From the NCBI GenBank assembly GCA_922989275.2, contig OV277862.1, positions 69,391,832 to 69,455,831 on the forward strand: a DNA stretch of 64,000 bases, given 5' to 3'. Positions 50,301-53,969 of this stretch are shown here, one piece after another. Under the pieces are notes generated by a model that worked only from the letters and a program-made list of their open reading frames with translations, searched no databases and had not been told where the DNA came from. The DNA is from Gari tellinella. Its lineage: Eukaryota; Mollusca; Bivalvia; Cardiida; Psammobiidae. The stretch's first letter is position 1; each line of letters opens with the position of its first letter. The translations under genes and the position numbers were made by a program.

Positions 50301-51937
50301 TCACCAATAGACAGGCACTCTCCCAGTCAAGTAACTACAGGTAAAGCACACAATCAGACTCACCAATAGACACGCACTCTCCCAGTCTAGTAACTACAGG
50401 TAAAGCACACAATCAGACTCACCAATAGACAGGCACTCTCCCAGTCTAGTAACTACAGGTAAAACACACAATCAGACTCACCAATAGACAGGCACTCTCC
50501 CAGTCTAGTAACTACAGGTAAAGCACACAATCAGACTCACCAATAGACACGCACTCTCCCAGTCTAGTAACTACAGGTAAAGCACACAATCAGACTCACC
50601 AATAGACAGGCACTCTCCCAGTCTAGTAACTGGTCTACCGCCGACTCATTCTCCTCTGTCACTGTCTGAGTGTGCAGGTACCTGGCTGCTGCATTAGCTG
50701 AAAACAGGAACCGCTGTGGGGCCACTTCCAAGACAGGGAGCCGGTGTGTGCCCAGGTAGGGTACCACATGCTCTATAGAATACAGGTATTTTATTAACAT
50801 ATACATTGACAAATACTTTGAAATAAGAGTTTTAGAAAAGTATGTCACCTGTTGAGGTCAAGGTCACAAGGGAAAAAAGTTGAATGTTTGAAAAGGTCTT
50901 GACACAAGCAAACCACATGCCAAATATAAAAGGCCCTTGTGCAATAGTGCAAAAGTTATAGCCAAGGTTCAGGATTTTTGGTTATTTTTTGGTTAAGTAT
51001 ATCAAATATCAAGGTCAAGGTCACAAGGTAAAAATTATGGTATGGTTGGGGAGTTATTGACACAGACATGATACAGAACAAATATGAAAGTCATTAGCCT
51101 ACTGCTTCAAATGATATAGACATTTAAAGATTTTTAGACAAGTAGGTCAAGGTCAAGAGGGTAAAAATGTTGGCATGGTTGGGAAGGTCATGACACAAGC
51201 AAGGCACACACTAGTCTAACTATGAAAGTCATATGTCCAGCAGTGGAAAAGTTATGGGCAAGGTTAAAGTTTTGAGACAAACGGACAAACGGAAAAGGCA
51301 AAAACTATATGCTCCCAAATCACAGATTCTGGGAGCATAAAAAGCTTATACATGTAATATTTATATTGTCACAAAAGGAACAATTCTGCCAAAAATCAAA
51401 GAGTCTGCAAAATTATTCTAATCTAGTTTTTTAAACAAAAGTCATGTATAGTAAAAACCTCTCTATTAAGATCATTAAAGTTTGTAAATTATAAGGTGTT
51501 TTAGGAGATTTCTGTTTAACATTCATCTTGCTCTAAGCTGTCACCTGTATTTTATTCAATGAATACCCCTAAGTCTTTTTTCAGTAGTCGTAATAAAGAG
51601 GTTTTACTGTATATTTTAATTTGGAGAAACCTAGGCAAGTTTCAAACAGTTTGCTAAAAGTAAAGCAGATTGCATCTTCAGGTGCAGTCTGCTTTACTTT
51701 CAACCTGTTTTAAGTGAACTATGGATTGGAGTAAAGGACTATCTAGAGCTTTGAACGCAATTCCCACTATCATAAGGATATGAATTAATAATAAAATTTA
51801 ACCATCCCAATGATCTTACCTGAGCTCTTCACCTGAGTGACTGCTAGCTCCACCTTACTAATGTTGGCTGCTATCAGAACTTTCAGGGACTGAAAGTTCC
51901 CTGTGTCTGTGTGTACATGTAACTTCACTGAACCCAT
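20236..51937 (-). CDS. MARS1: Methionyl-tRNA synthetase, cytosolic (20 coding exons)
   Basis: Joins methionine to tRNA(Met) in the cytosol using ATP. Twenty minus-strand exons with AG/GT borders and closing phases give 2,796 nt including TGA (931 aa; the human enzyme is about 900). Seen in order: GST-like N-terminal domain (1-238), charged linker (239-275), Rossmann core with [16 protein letters not shown] (HLGN 296-299), two zinc knuckles (Cys405/408, 421/424, 434/437, 451/454), the [12 protein letters not shown] block (from 530), KFSKS at 609-613 (KMSKS equivalent), helical anticodon-binding domain (about 646-812), and a WHEP-like domain with lysine tail (about 842-931). In animals the GST-like domain usually docks the enzyme into the multisynthetase complex, and WHEP domains bind tRNA. 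No catalytic residue is missing. The start was chosen because it lies just after an upstream splice acceptor and gives a family-like N-terminus. Introns are packed with small transposons. Confidence 0.96.
20613..20726 (-). CDS. MARS1: MARS1 coding exon 19
   Basis: 38 codons, phase 0 to 0, residues 842-879. Lysine/alanine/proline-rich linker, then [12 protein letters not shown], the first helix of a WHEP-like domain. Acceptor cattatag, donor gtaagat. Confidence 0.92.
20748..21405. mobile_element. Element with inverted ends in MARS1 intron 18
   Basis: Left TTACCTGACTCTCTATTTAA, right inverted TTAAATAGAGAGTCGAGTCT. About 660 bp, no coding frame recognised, target duplication not clear. Confidence 0.5.
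21410..21578. mobile_element. Foldback palindrome
   Basis: Arms CATTTGTTTGATAGTTAC and GTACCTATGAAACAAATG. The inner arms (ACCTTGAGAACTGTTGCCC and inverse) are perfect around CTCGGCCCTTGGCCTC. Confidence 0.65.
21614..21770. mobile_element. B-family fragment
   Basis: CAACCCAAGGGATGAGTAT, GTGTAGACCCAGATCAGA hairpin, loop CTCCTAAAGGATAAAGGAG. The right half is lost. Confidence 0.5.
21902..22123. mobile_element. A-family TTAA element
   Basis: TTAACCCATTACCCCATAGC to GGGGTAATGGGTTAA. The left hairpin arm is deleted (only AAAGCAGATTGAGGCACATT remains). Confidence 0.78.
22469..22677. mobile_element. E-family TA element
   Basis: CAGTAAAACCTCTCTATTAC / inverted ACAGAGGTTTTACTG, TA flanks both sides. 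Hairpin TAGCAAGGTGACAGTAAAAC, loop CTCCTTCAGGAG. Confidence 0.8.
22824..22910 (-). CDS. MARS1: MARS1 coding exon 18
   Basis: 29 codons, phase 0 to 0, residues 813-841. [20 protein letters not shown] then AGADAGKSK; equivalent to human SPLFQKLENDQIESLRQRF. Acceptor gttttcag, donor gtatgg. Confidence 0.94.
23042..23283. mobile_element. A-family element
   Basis: A-type hairpin about 23093-23158 and right end AGTAATGTGTTAA; the left end is eroded. Shares its right TTAA with the next B copy. Confidence 0.65.
23280..23530. mobile_element. B-family TTAA element
   Basis: TTAACTCTTTCCTCCCTGAA to TAGGGTTCAAAGGGTTAA; loop CTCCTTTCGGAG. Inverse orientation to 2777-3027 and nearly complete. Confidence 0.8.
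24089..24272 (-). CDS. MARS1: MARS1 coding exon 17
   Basis: 184 nt, residues 751-812. [20 protein letters not shown], then [19 protein letters not shown] and LPPGHKIGK. Last helices of the anticodon-binding domain. Acceptor tttgccag, donor gtaagtgg. A 70-bp unit containing this acceptor is duplicated upstream. Confidence 0.95.
24251..24390 (-). repeat. Two 70-bp units at the exon 17 acceptor
   Basis: Unit 1 24251-24320 holds the true exon edge and acceptor; unit 2 24321-24390 repeats CACTACACTACCTGCACGTA and the following intron text. The copied acceptor is broken (GCGGG where the real one has GCCAGG). Confidence 0.75.
24440..24670. mobile_element. A-family element
   Basis: Interior TTTATTCCTTTACTGAAG, hairpin about 24552-24622 (GGTTGAAAGTAAAGCAGAAT), right end GAGTAAAGGTTTAA. 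An extra A scrap (24419-24437) lies just before it. Confidence 0.62.
24823..25057. mobile_element. B-family TTAA element
   Basis: TTAACCCTTTGAACCCTAG to AGGAAAGAGTTAA; loop CTCCGAAAGGAG. Confidence 0.8.
25367..25471 (-). CDS. MARS1: MARS1 coding exon 16
   Basis: 105 nt, residues 716-750 plus two bases. [20 protein letters not shown] then [11 protein letters not shown]; matches the family 'GNQ.....PW' segment. Acceptor cctacag, donor gtaagc. Confidence 0.94.
25567..25866. mobile_element. F-family element, diverged
   Basis: ATTCCCTCCTTAAAACAATG to TGTTGTTGTGCAGAGGCAGC. The hairpin retains only the right arm (GTCTGATCTGGATTCAAA). Same layout as 31460-31798. Confidence 0.55.
26153..26389. mobile_element. 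C-family element
   Basis: CAGAGAAGAATATGTTGTTC left end, hairpin about 26272-26325, right TTTCCTCAACTACA. The CAGGG element at 26390 is directly adjacent. Confidence 0.55.
26390..26580. mobile_element. CAGGGCTC element with 5-bp duplication
   Basis: CAGGGCTCTAGATAAAAGGG / inverted CCTTTATCTGGAGCCCTG, exact ATATA on both sides. Inner hairpin CATTAGAATTGTCTCTAAGAG and inverse. End pattern and 5-bp duplication fit the hAT5-like group (family knowledge). Confidence 0.75.
26715..26846 (-). CDS. MARS1: MARS1 coding exon 15
   Basis: 132 nt, residues 672-715 plus two bases. [20 protein letters not shown] then [19 protein letters not shown]. Anticodon-binding helices. Acceptor atttgcag, donor gtaagg. 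Confidence 0.93.
26876..27127. mobile_element. A-family TTAA element
   Basis: TTAACCCTTTACCTGATAGC to GGGGAAAGGGTTAA, loop CGCCTTAGGGCG. Near-identical to the inverse of 28468-28733. Confidence 0.8.
27128..27420. mobile_element. A-family element with internal insertion
   Basis: TAGCATGTTTCTTAGTTTTG; A-hairpin at about 27232-27304. About 60 extra bases (GCCTACGGTTTATCCGTC...) interrupt the left flank. Confidence 0.55.
27450..27705. mobile_element. A-family element
   Basis: AGGGTGTTTCTAGTACTGAA, hairpin about 27500-27569, right GAAGTAATGGGCTGA. Ends diverged. Confidence 0.62.
27734..27813 (-). CDS. MARS1: MARS1 coding exon 14
   Basis: 80 nt, residues 646-671 plus two bases. [20 protein letters not shown] then LGNFINR; start of the helical anticodon-binding domain. 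Two near-identical, oppositely oriented A-family elements (26876-27127 and 28468-28733) flank it. Confidence 0.94.
27869..28061. mobile_element. G-family element
   Basis: TAGTCGAACTTCGATATCTC / inverted ATATCGAAGTTTGACTG, TA flanks, hairpin ACGTGGCTGAGCCACGT. Closely matches 5725-5923. Confidence 0.75.
28468..28733. mobile_element. A-family TTAA element
   Basis: TTAACCCTTTCCCCAATAGA to GGTAAAGGGTTAA. The loop carries a 15-bp extra copy of CCTAAGGCGCATTC. Confidence 0.8.
28771..28904 (-). CDS. MARS1: MARS1 coding exon 13 (KMSKS motif)
   Basis: 134 nt, residues 601-645. [20 protein letters not shown] followed by [24 protein letters not shown] (609-613) is the KMSKS-loop equivalent; animal cytosolic enzymes also have F in the second position. 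Acceptor gttgtag, donor gtatgc. Confidence 0.96.
28963..29380. mobile_element. A-family element hosting a second A element
   Basis: Left CCCATCATCCCATATCCTGT..GGTGACCAC, interrupted at its hairpin-arm TTAA by 29011-29263, resuming AAGCAGGTTAAAGTTAAAGC and ending about TTGGAAATTAAT. Confidence 0.7.
29011..29263. mobile_element. A-family element nested in A
   Basis: TTAACCCATTACCCCATAAA to GGGGTAATGGGTTTAA, with a full hairpin. Sits exactly at the TTAA of the host copy's arm. Confidence 0.8.
29737..29956. mobile_element. C-family element next to exon 12
   Basis: CAGTGGAGAAGAAGTTATTC / inverted ATTCATCTAGTG, TA flanks; hairpin about 29845-29910. Ends only 11 bp from the exon 12 donor, so it lies at the 5' end of intron 12. 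Confidence 0.75.
29968..30181 (-). CDS. MARS1: MARS1 coding exon 12
   Basis: 214 nt, residues 530-600 plus one base. [20 protein letters not shown] and [14 protein letters not shown], both core catalytic blocks. Acceptor ccttttag, donor gtcagtag. Its first 61 nt plus acceptor are repeated upstream (30192-30333). Confidence 0.95.
30121..30333 (-). repeat. Three 71-bp units at the exon 12 acceptor
   Basis: Units start at 30121, 30192 and 30263. Each has 61 nt of exon 12 sequence and a 10-nt acceptor. The two upstream copies share TTGGAC where the real exon has TTTGAC. A fourth fragment occurs at about 30452-30500. Confidence 0.85.
30508..30605. mobile_element. B-family fragment
   Basis: CACTGTCTGTCATTTTCAAT to GAGGAAAGAGTTAA: right half of a B copy. 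Confidence 0.5.
30627..30796. mobile_element. E-family element, short hairpin
   Basis: TAGTAAAACCTCTCTATTAC / inverted AGAGAGGTTTTACTG. The hairpin has lost its inner stem (GGTGACAGTACTGTCACC). Confidence 0.75.
30808..30978 (-). CDS. MARS1: MARS1 coding exon 11
   Basis: 57 codons, phase 0 to 0, residues 473-529. Contains [20 protein letters not shown] and [10 protein letters not shown], the conserved 'RDLKWG.PVP' block of MetRS. Acceptor cttttcag, donor gtgagtacc. Confidence 0.95.
31039..31279. mobile_element. A-family TTAA element
   Basis: TTAACCCATAACCTGTTTCT to GAAAAAGGGTTAA; loop CACCTTAAGGGGC. Confidence 0.72.
31460..31798. mobile_element. F-family TA element
   Basis: CAGTGCTCCCTCCCTACAAC / inverted GTTGTAGAGAGGGAGTGCTG, TA flanks. 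Hairpin TTGAATCCAGATCAGACACT / inverse: the same core as C and D. Confidence 0.75.
31839..32086. mobile_element. A-family TTAA element
   Basis: TTAACCAAATACTCAATAG to GTGGTATGGGTTAA; perfect hairpin with loop CGCCTTAAGGCG. Confidence 0.75.
32152..32338 (-). CDS. MARS1: MARS1 coding exon 10 (zinc knuckles)
   Basis: 187 nt, residues 410-472. [14 protein letters not shown], then [18 protein letters not shown], then CKLC. It supplies three of the four CxxC pairs of the two zinc knuckles, ending HLFLDLPK. Acceptor cttacag, donor gtaggc. Confidence 0.96.
32386..33617. mobile_element. CAGGGCTCC element split by a pogo-like element
   Basis: CAGGGCTCCAGATAAGGGGA / inverted TTATTTGGAGCCCTG, flanked by GAAGT and GAGGT (4 of 5). 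Removing 32409-33438 leaves a short element like 26390-26580, including the ATTAGAAT...ATTCTAAT hairpin. Confidence 0.7.
32409..33438. mobile_element. Pogo-like element, 1.03 kb
   Basis: CAGTCCAAACTCGTTAATCC / inverted GGATTAACGAGTGTGGACTG, TA duplicated. No transposase frame survives; the short frames inside show no DDE motif. Non-autonomous or decayed. Confidence 0.72.
34321..34590 (-). repeat. Partial duplicate of exon 9 3' half, split
   Basis: CTCCCTTACCTTTCACAAGC at 34320 repeats the true exon 9 donor at 34590. The rest of the exon copy (TAGACTGTCATAGAGCACAT) resumes at 34533. Between them is an insertion (about 34357-34521) with ends CCTGTTCAA / TTGAACAGG. Confidence 0.75.
34598..34687 (-). 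CDS. MARS1: MARS1 coding exon 9
   Basis: 90 nt, residues 380-409 plus two bases. [20 protein letters not shown] then [10 protein letters not shown], which holds the first zinc-binding CxxC (Cys405/408). Acceptor atttcag, donor gtaaggg. A degraded partial copy of its 3' half and donor lies just downstream (34321-34590). Confidence 0.94.
34870..35085. mobile_element. B-family element, decayed
   Basis: CCCAGAAACCTTTAATTGAA, then GTGCAGACCCTGATGC, with the hairpin lost; ends poor. Confidence 0.5.
35150..35401. mobile_element. A-family element
   Basis: TACCCATTACCAAATACCTG to GAGTAACAGGTTTA; perfect loop CACCTTAAGGTG (compensated change relative to CGCC/GGCG). Confidence 0.7.
35552..35808. mobile_element. 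A-family element next to exon 8
   Basis: CCATTACCCCAAAGCCTGTT to GGGTAATGGGC; loop TGCCTTAAGGCA. Confidence 0.72.
35827..36030 (-). CDS. MARS1: MARS1 coding exon 8
   Basis: 204 nt, residues 312-379 plus two bases. Contains [16 protein letters not shown] (methionine pocket region) and [16 protein letters not shown]. Acceptor tttaaag, donor gtaagaac. Confidence 0.95.
36535..36651 (-). CDS. MARS1: MARS1 coding exon 7 (HIGH motif)
   Basis: 117 nt, residues 273-311 plus two bases. Encodes [19 protein letters not shown] followed by [11 protein letters not shown]. The HLGN is the class I HIGH signature that binds ATP. Acceptor gtttcag, donor gtaaaacatc. Confidence 0.96.
36679..36928. mobile_element. 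B-family TTAA element
   Basis: TTAACTCATTCACCCTGAAA to TAGGGTTTAATGTATTAA; loop CTCCTTTAGGAG. Confidence 0.75.
37333..37533 (+). CDS. Unrecognised small acidic ORF
   Basis: 66 residues starting [20 protein letters not shown], with acidic [13 protein letters not shown] and a helical C-terminus. Not recognised. It sits close to the left end of the candidate 5.4-kb element, in a locally GC-richer stretch, so it may be a transposon exon. It could also be chance; it is antisense to MARS1 and inside an intron. Confidence 0.25.
   Translation: MEEGKNTLELQCYDFDPKLPENVILEDRDYDGSGEEKAHSPDEFATAILVYKCLQRRLILAEEQMK
37880..37935. mobile_element. 40-bp perfect palindrome with 8-bp direct repeat
   Basis: 37888-37927 is a perfect palindrome; its left half is CAGAGACAGTGTATAGCCAT. 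Exact CATCCAGT lies on both sides (37880-37887 and 37928-37935). CAG...CTG ends and an 8-bp duplication are the hAT pattern. Confidence 0.7.
38880..39090. mobile_element. A-family element, hairpin deleted
   Basis: TTTTACCCTGTTTCTACTTC to GGGGGAAAGGGTTA; the arms are reduced to AACAGGTTGAAAATACTTTC. Confidence 0.6.
39257..40485. mobile_element. Pogo-like element, 1.23 kb
   Basis: CAGTAAAACCTCGGAAAACC / inverted CCGGTTTTCCGAG...ACTG, TA flanks. Right half has repeated TTCGG/TTCCGAGG blocks. No intact transposase frame. Confidence 0.7.
40981..41171. mobile_element. CAGGGCTCC element
   Basis: CAGGGCTCCAGATAAGAGTG / inverted CCTTATCTGGAGCCCTG, hairpin TTGAAGAGACAATTCATATG. The flanks GCCTA/GCTAC do not form a clean duplication. 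Confidence 0.68.
41172..42441. other. No recognised gene
   Basis: Contains an A/G-rich tract (41296-41325), many AGATCTAGATC blocks (41340-41830) and, at 42358-42391, the right end of the candidate large element. No credible frame. Confidence 0.45.
42442..44088. mobile_element. L element (internal repeat type 1)
   Basis: AACAAGAGGGCCATGGCCCA then AAGTCGCTCACCTGAG; right hairpin CCTGAGCCGAAGGCTCAGG and TGAGCTAAAAA. About eight 150-160-bp units with AAACTGATAAGCCC, GGCGGGGCCA and ATAAGGCAAAGCTA, then a GGACGACGGACG tract. Confidence 0.75.
44203..44535. mobile_element. Two overlapping A-family copies
   Basis: TTAACCCTTTACCCCAAAGC starts one copy. A second start (TAACCCCTACAAAGCCCGTT) follows at about 44310, then hairpin about 44355-44430 and a decayed right end. 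Confidence 0.6.
44541..45160. other. No recognised feature
   Basis: Unique-looking intron 6 sequence; no terminal repeats or coding frame supported. Confidence 0.45.
45165..45369. mobile_element. G-family element, diverged
   Basis: CAGTCGATCTTCGATAGGGT / inverted CGGCGAAGTTTAACTG, TA flanks, hairpin AATGGTGGCTTTACCACCTT. Confidence 0.65.
45785..45974. mobile_element. E-family element, decayed left end
   Basis: Hairpin AAAGTAATGCAGAATGCTTC, loop CTTCTGTAAGAG; right end CAGGTTTTACTG. Confidence 0.5.
46031..46134 (-). CDS. MARS1: MARS1 coding exon 6
   Basis: 104 nt, residues 239-272 plus two bases. Contains [15 protein letters not shown], matching the family linker helix (human SEEEIAMAVTAWEKG). 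Acceptor gttgcag, donor gtaagtg. The following intron is 9.4 kb, the largest in the gene. Confidence 0.92.
46177..46380. mobile_element. E-family TA element
   Basis: CAGTAGAATCTGTCTATTAC / inverted AATAGAGGGTTCTACTG, TA flanks, hairpin AAAGCAATATGAAAGTAAAG with loop CTCCTGAAGGAG. A further right-end copy follows to 46500. Confidence 0.78.
46790..47007 (-). CDS. MARS1: MARS1 coding exon 5
   Basis: 218 nt, residues 166-238. Starts [19 protein letters not shown] (end of the GST-like domain), then a low-complexity basic linker with [18 protein letters not shown]. Acceptor tgtgtag, donor gtaagatac. Confidence 0.92.
47198..47385. mobile_element. A-family element
   Basis: TTGACCCATTACCCAATAGC; loop reduced to GCAGAATTCTGC; right end decayed. 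Confidence 0.6.
47579..47654 (-). CDS. MARS1: MARS1 coding exon 4
   Basis: 76 nt, residues 141-165 plus one base, [18 protein letters not shown]. It matches the conserved 'ADI..W..LYP' segment of the GST-C fold. Acceptor tttcag, donor gtaaac. Confidence 0.92.
47672..47902. mobile_element. A-family element
   Basis: GCCCATTACCCAAGAGCCTG; hairpin imperfect; a TATGCTAGAAAATATCTGCT tandem in the right flank. Abuts the next B copy at TTAA. Confidence 0.6.
47900..48113. mobile_element. B-family element
   Basis: TTAACCCTTTACTCCCTGAA; the hairpin has lost its left arm (only GACCCTGGGTCTACACTG); right AGTGCAATGGGTTA. Confidence 0.58.
48120..48465. mobile_element. CAGGGGCCC element
   Basis: CAGGGGCCCATTTCATTAAA / inverted TTTTATGAAACGGGCCCC. 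Long inner hairpin ATCCTGTCTTGTGACATC / inverse around TCTTAAAAAGA. hAT-like ends; duplication not clear. Confidence 0.65.
48485..48613 (-). CDS. MARS1: MARS1 coding exon 3
   Basis: 43 codons, phase 0 to 0, residues 98-140, [15 protein letters not shown] to KHTLTG. Helical C-terminal half of the GST-like domain. Acceptor ttttcag, donor gtaagcaatc. Confidence 0.92.
48655..48804. mobile_element. Short A-family TTAA element
   Basis: TTAACCCTTTACCCAATAGC to GGGGTAATGGGTTAA; only 150 bp, with the right interior deleted but the hairpin kept. Confidence 0.75.
49235..49486. mobile_element. A-family TTAA element
   Basis: TTAACCAATTACCCCATAAA to GGGGTAATGGGTTAA; loop CACCTTAAGGCG with one mismatch. 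Confidence 0.78.
49648..50139. mobile_element. A-family element hosting a B element
   Basis: TTAACCCATTACCCCATAAA to GGGGTAATGGGTTAA. The hairpin is interrupted exactly at its loop TTAA by 49809-50055; the two halves (GAAAGAAAAGCAGAATC and GGCACATTCTGCTTTAC) are otherwise normal. Confidence 0.82.
49809..50055. mobile_element. B-family element nested in the A hairpin loop
   Basis: TTAACCCTTTGAACCCTAG to AGGAAAGAGTTAA; loop CTCCTTACGGAG. Confidence 0.82.
50215..50627 (-). repeat. Seven 59-bp tandem units at the exon 2 donor
   Basis: Units start at 50215, 50274, 50333, 50392, 50451, 50510 and 50569, nearly identical. Read on the minus strand each has an acceptor-like TTTACCTGTAG, 30 nt equal to the end of exon 2 (codons for [10 protein letters not shown]) and the donor GTGAGTCTG. 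The unit at 50569 holds the real donor. Few differences, so recently expanded or homogenised. Confidence 0.92.
50600..50772 (-). CDS. MARS1: MARS1 coding exon 2
   Basis: Residues 40-97 ([17 protein letters not shown]... to ...[10 protein letters not shown]). It carries the substrate-like loop of the GST fold and the [11 protein letters not shown] segment equivalent to human LFSTSAICRY. It ends in phase 0 at donor gtgagtctg. That donor and the last 28-30 nt of the exon are copied in the tandem array directly downstream (50215-50627). Confidence 0.93.
50850..51345. mobile_element. Repeat with tandem interior and 3' hairpin
   Basis: Units of about 110-150 bp with AAGGTCAAGGTCACAAGG, GGTATGGTTGGGG and AAAGTCAT. 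Ends in hairpin ATGCTCCCAAATCACAGATT...GGGAGCAT plus AAAA, similar in plan to L but with different end sequence. Confidence 0.55.
51452..51611. mobile_element. E-family element, hairpin partly deleted
   Basis: TAGTAAAAACCTCTCTATTA / inverted AATAAAGAGGTTTTACTG; only the right stem arm (ACATTCATCTTGCTCTAAGC) remains. Confidence 0.68.
51655..51738. mobile_element. A-type hairpin fragment
   Basis: AAAGTAAAGCAGATTGCATC / inverse with CAACCTGTTTTAAG. No ends. Confidence 0.5.
51820..51937 (-). CDS. MARS1: MARS1 coding exon 1
   Basis: Encodes residues 1-39 plus one base, starting [15 protein letters not shown]. It is the first strand and helix of the GST-like domain. Donor gtaagatc follows at 51819. 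An acceptor (ttttcag, ending 51949) precedes the ATG by 11 nt, so at least one untranslated 5' exon lies upstream. Confidence 0.9.
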
Positions 51938-52191
51938 CGTCTAAGGATCTGAAAACATAAATACTAGTGTAACAACTAAAGTTCCTATATATGTATATTC
52001 ATCATGTATAGAATTATAGTAATGCCTATGTCCAATGGCCATCTATAATCAAGAAGGATAGAAATCTCTAAAGACAGGTAGACCTGTGCATATTGCAGGA
52101 CAAAGGTAAAGCAGCAGAAAGCTTCCACAGAATCTTTCTGCATTAAATGTAAGGAATTTATCGCTCTGAGTATGGTAATGGAAGTCAAGTT

Positions 52192-52347
52192 ATAATAAAT
52201 AGTTCCTATATCTTAGCAGATGGTAGCTTAAAGCAGACTGAAAGTAAAGCAGAATGTGCCTTAAGGCACATTCTGCTTTACTTTCAGCCTGCTTTAAGCA
52301 ACCATCTGTCTTCAAAACTGAAAACAAACTATGGGGGAAAGAGTTAA
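52192..52347. mobile_element. A-family right part
   Basis: AGCAGATGGTAGCTTAAAGC, perfect hairpin with loop TGCCTTAAGGCA, right GGGGGAAAGAGTTAA. Lies in the upstream region of MARS1. Confidence 0.65.
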
Positions 52348-52739
52348 TAAGCATTCAGCTGAAAGTATACATTATAAATCCAGGTTCAAAATAAAGCAGG
52401 GAATCTAATGAGACTGCAACTGAATTTCAATGTTTGTATCCATAGTTTTTCTGCAATATGGAATCAAACAATTGAAAATTCATGAACTCATTGAAGTTTG
52501 AACATTTCAAAACTAAAGACAAGGAAGTATTTTGCTCTCTTATCTTGAACTCTGTGTCACCTAATGAATCATTTTACCTTGCCTGTGCTGGTAAATCATA
52601 CTACATTGTATATGATGCATTAGCACATGGCTTGAAGCTCTCGGCCAATCAGATGCCTCAAAAACCTGTGAATATATTGTTTATTTCAACAAACCATGGA
52701 ATAACTAACAAACTGTTCACTTATTCCTCGCTTCCGTCA

Positions 52740-52875
52740 TCTCAAGGCAATTTGACGTCACAATTCTAAAAACAGCTGAGGTCAGAGGTGAACTGCACAC
52801 GCTTCATGACGTTTTATTATGTACAGTGAGACCTAGACTTTAAAGACATTTACTAATGAATTGTGCTTACATATA
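52740..52875 (-). promoter_or_regulatory. Possible MARS1 promoter / 5' UTR exon region
   Basis: About 0.8-0.9 kb upstream of the ATG. It contains a palindromic CRE-like TGACGTCA (52753-52760), a second TGACG (52808-52812, read with the flanking bases) and, on the minus strand, a donor-like gtaagc at 52870-52865 that could pair with the acceptor before exon 1. No TATA box is evident. Placement is inferred; transcript start data are absent. Confidence 0.25.
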
Positions 52876-53055
52876 GAGCTTCAATAAGCGTTATTTATGT
52901 TGGTGTTAAAGCATGCTTAATGTCTCAAACTTATCATTTGAAATAACCTTTCAATTTTAGTAAAATAATACAAACAAAATGACTTTTTCGTCTAAAACAG
53001 AAATCAGAAACGAATGGTTTTCTTGTTTTCCTCAAGCCCAAGCCAGTGCTAAATA

Positions 53056-53200
53056 GGTTAGACCATGGTTGCGCGCGAATAAACGACATAGTTCTCGGGG
53101 GCTACGCCCCCTCAAACTATATCGTTTATTCGCTTGCAACCATGGTCTAACCGCCCCCGAGAACTATGTCATTTATTCGCGCGCAACCATGGTCTCACCT
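53056..53200. repeat. One forward and two inverted copies of a 45-bp block
   Basis: GACCATGGTTGCGCGCGAAT...ACATAGTTCTCGGGGGC occurs once forward (about 53062-53102) and twice inverted (about 53106-53150 and 53151-53193). Outer ends TAGGTTAGACC / GGTCTCACCTA. Confidence 0.7.
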
Positions 53201-53344
53201 ATACATATTTATGAAATAATGTACATACAAAAACGAAAAAATGACTTGTATTAGTGAAGATGAATTTCCAGACTTATTTAAAGGAGGCAGCTAAATGGAT
53301 GAAGAAAATTATACAGAAATTTCCAAAAGAAACATGCTGATATA

Positions 53345-53597
53345 CAGTAAAACCTTTCTATTGAGACCACTACATGAGCTCAAATCATCTGTGTTTAAGG
53401 CAGGTGACTGCTTAAAGCAAGATGAAACAGCAGAAAGCTTCTATGTTGGCTGCTTAAAGCCAAATGAAAGCAAGGCAGAAAGCTCCTATATGAGCTTTCT
53501 GCTTTACTTTCAACTTGCTTTATTAATTAGCTTCCACCTGTCTAACATGCCATCAATACGCCTACACTTTAATGGTCGTAATAGACAGATTTTACTG
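53345..53597. mobile_element. E-family TA element
   Basis: CAGTAAAACCTTTCTATTGA / inverted AATAGACAGATTTTACTG, TA flanks. The left hairpin arm is partly duplicated (CTGCTTAAAGCAAGATGAAA then CTGCTTAAAGCCAAATGAAA). Confidence 0.72.
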
Positions 53598-53611
53598 TAA
53601 TATATAATGCA

Positions 53612-53856
53612 TTAACCCATTACCCCATGAATACGCCTTTTTACACCTTTTATTTATTCCTCCACTAAAGAAAACAGTTCCAATTGATACAGTCAAGAAA
53701 ATGTACCAGAAGAAATATTTTCTAGCAGATGCTAGCTTAAAAGTAGGCTGAAAGTAAAGCATAATGCACCTTAAGGCGCATTCTGCTTTACTTTCAATTT
53801 GCTTTAAGTAGTTAACTATCTTCAATACTAGAAACAGGCTATGTGGTAATGGGTGC
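53612..53856. mobile_element. A-family element
   Basis: TTAACCCATTACCCCATGAA to GTGGTAATGGGT; loop CACCTTAAGGCG. Confidence 0.72.
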
Positions 53857-53969
53857 AGGAATCTATCTGTATAGATTGTCTTGTTTCTTTACTGAGTTGC
53901 CACTGAAGACAAGTTTTATTGTATGACAAGACCTGGTGTCTATACAATAAATCTTTCTTCCCTCATGAC

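Noticed and set aside
50215..50627. Could the regular 59-bp array be a CRISPR array?
   Set aside because: There are no variable spacers; the units are nearly identical head-to-tail copies of an exon/intron border in a eukaryotic gene.
52482..52769. 95-residue plus-strand frame upstream of MARS1
   Set aside because: No family resemblance; it lies in the probable 5' flank and has no splice or start context that supports a gene.
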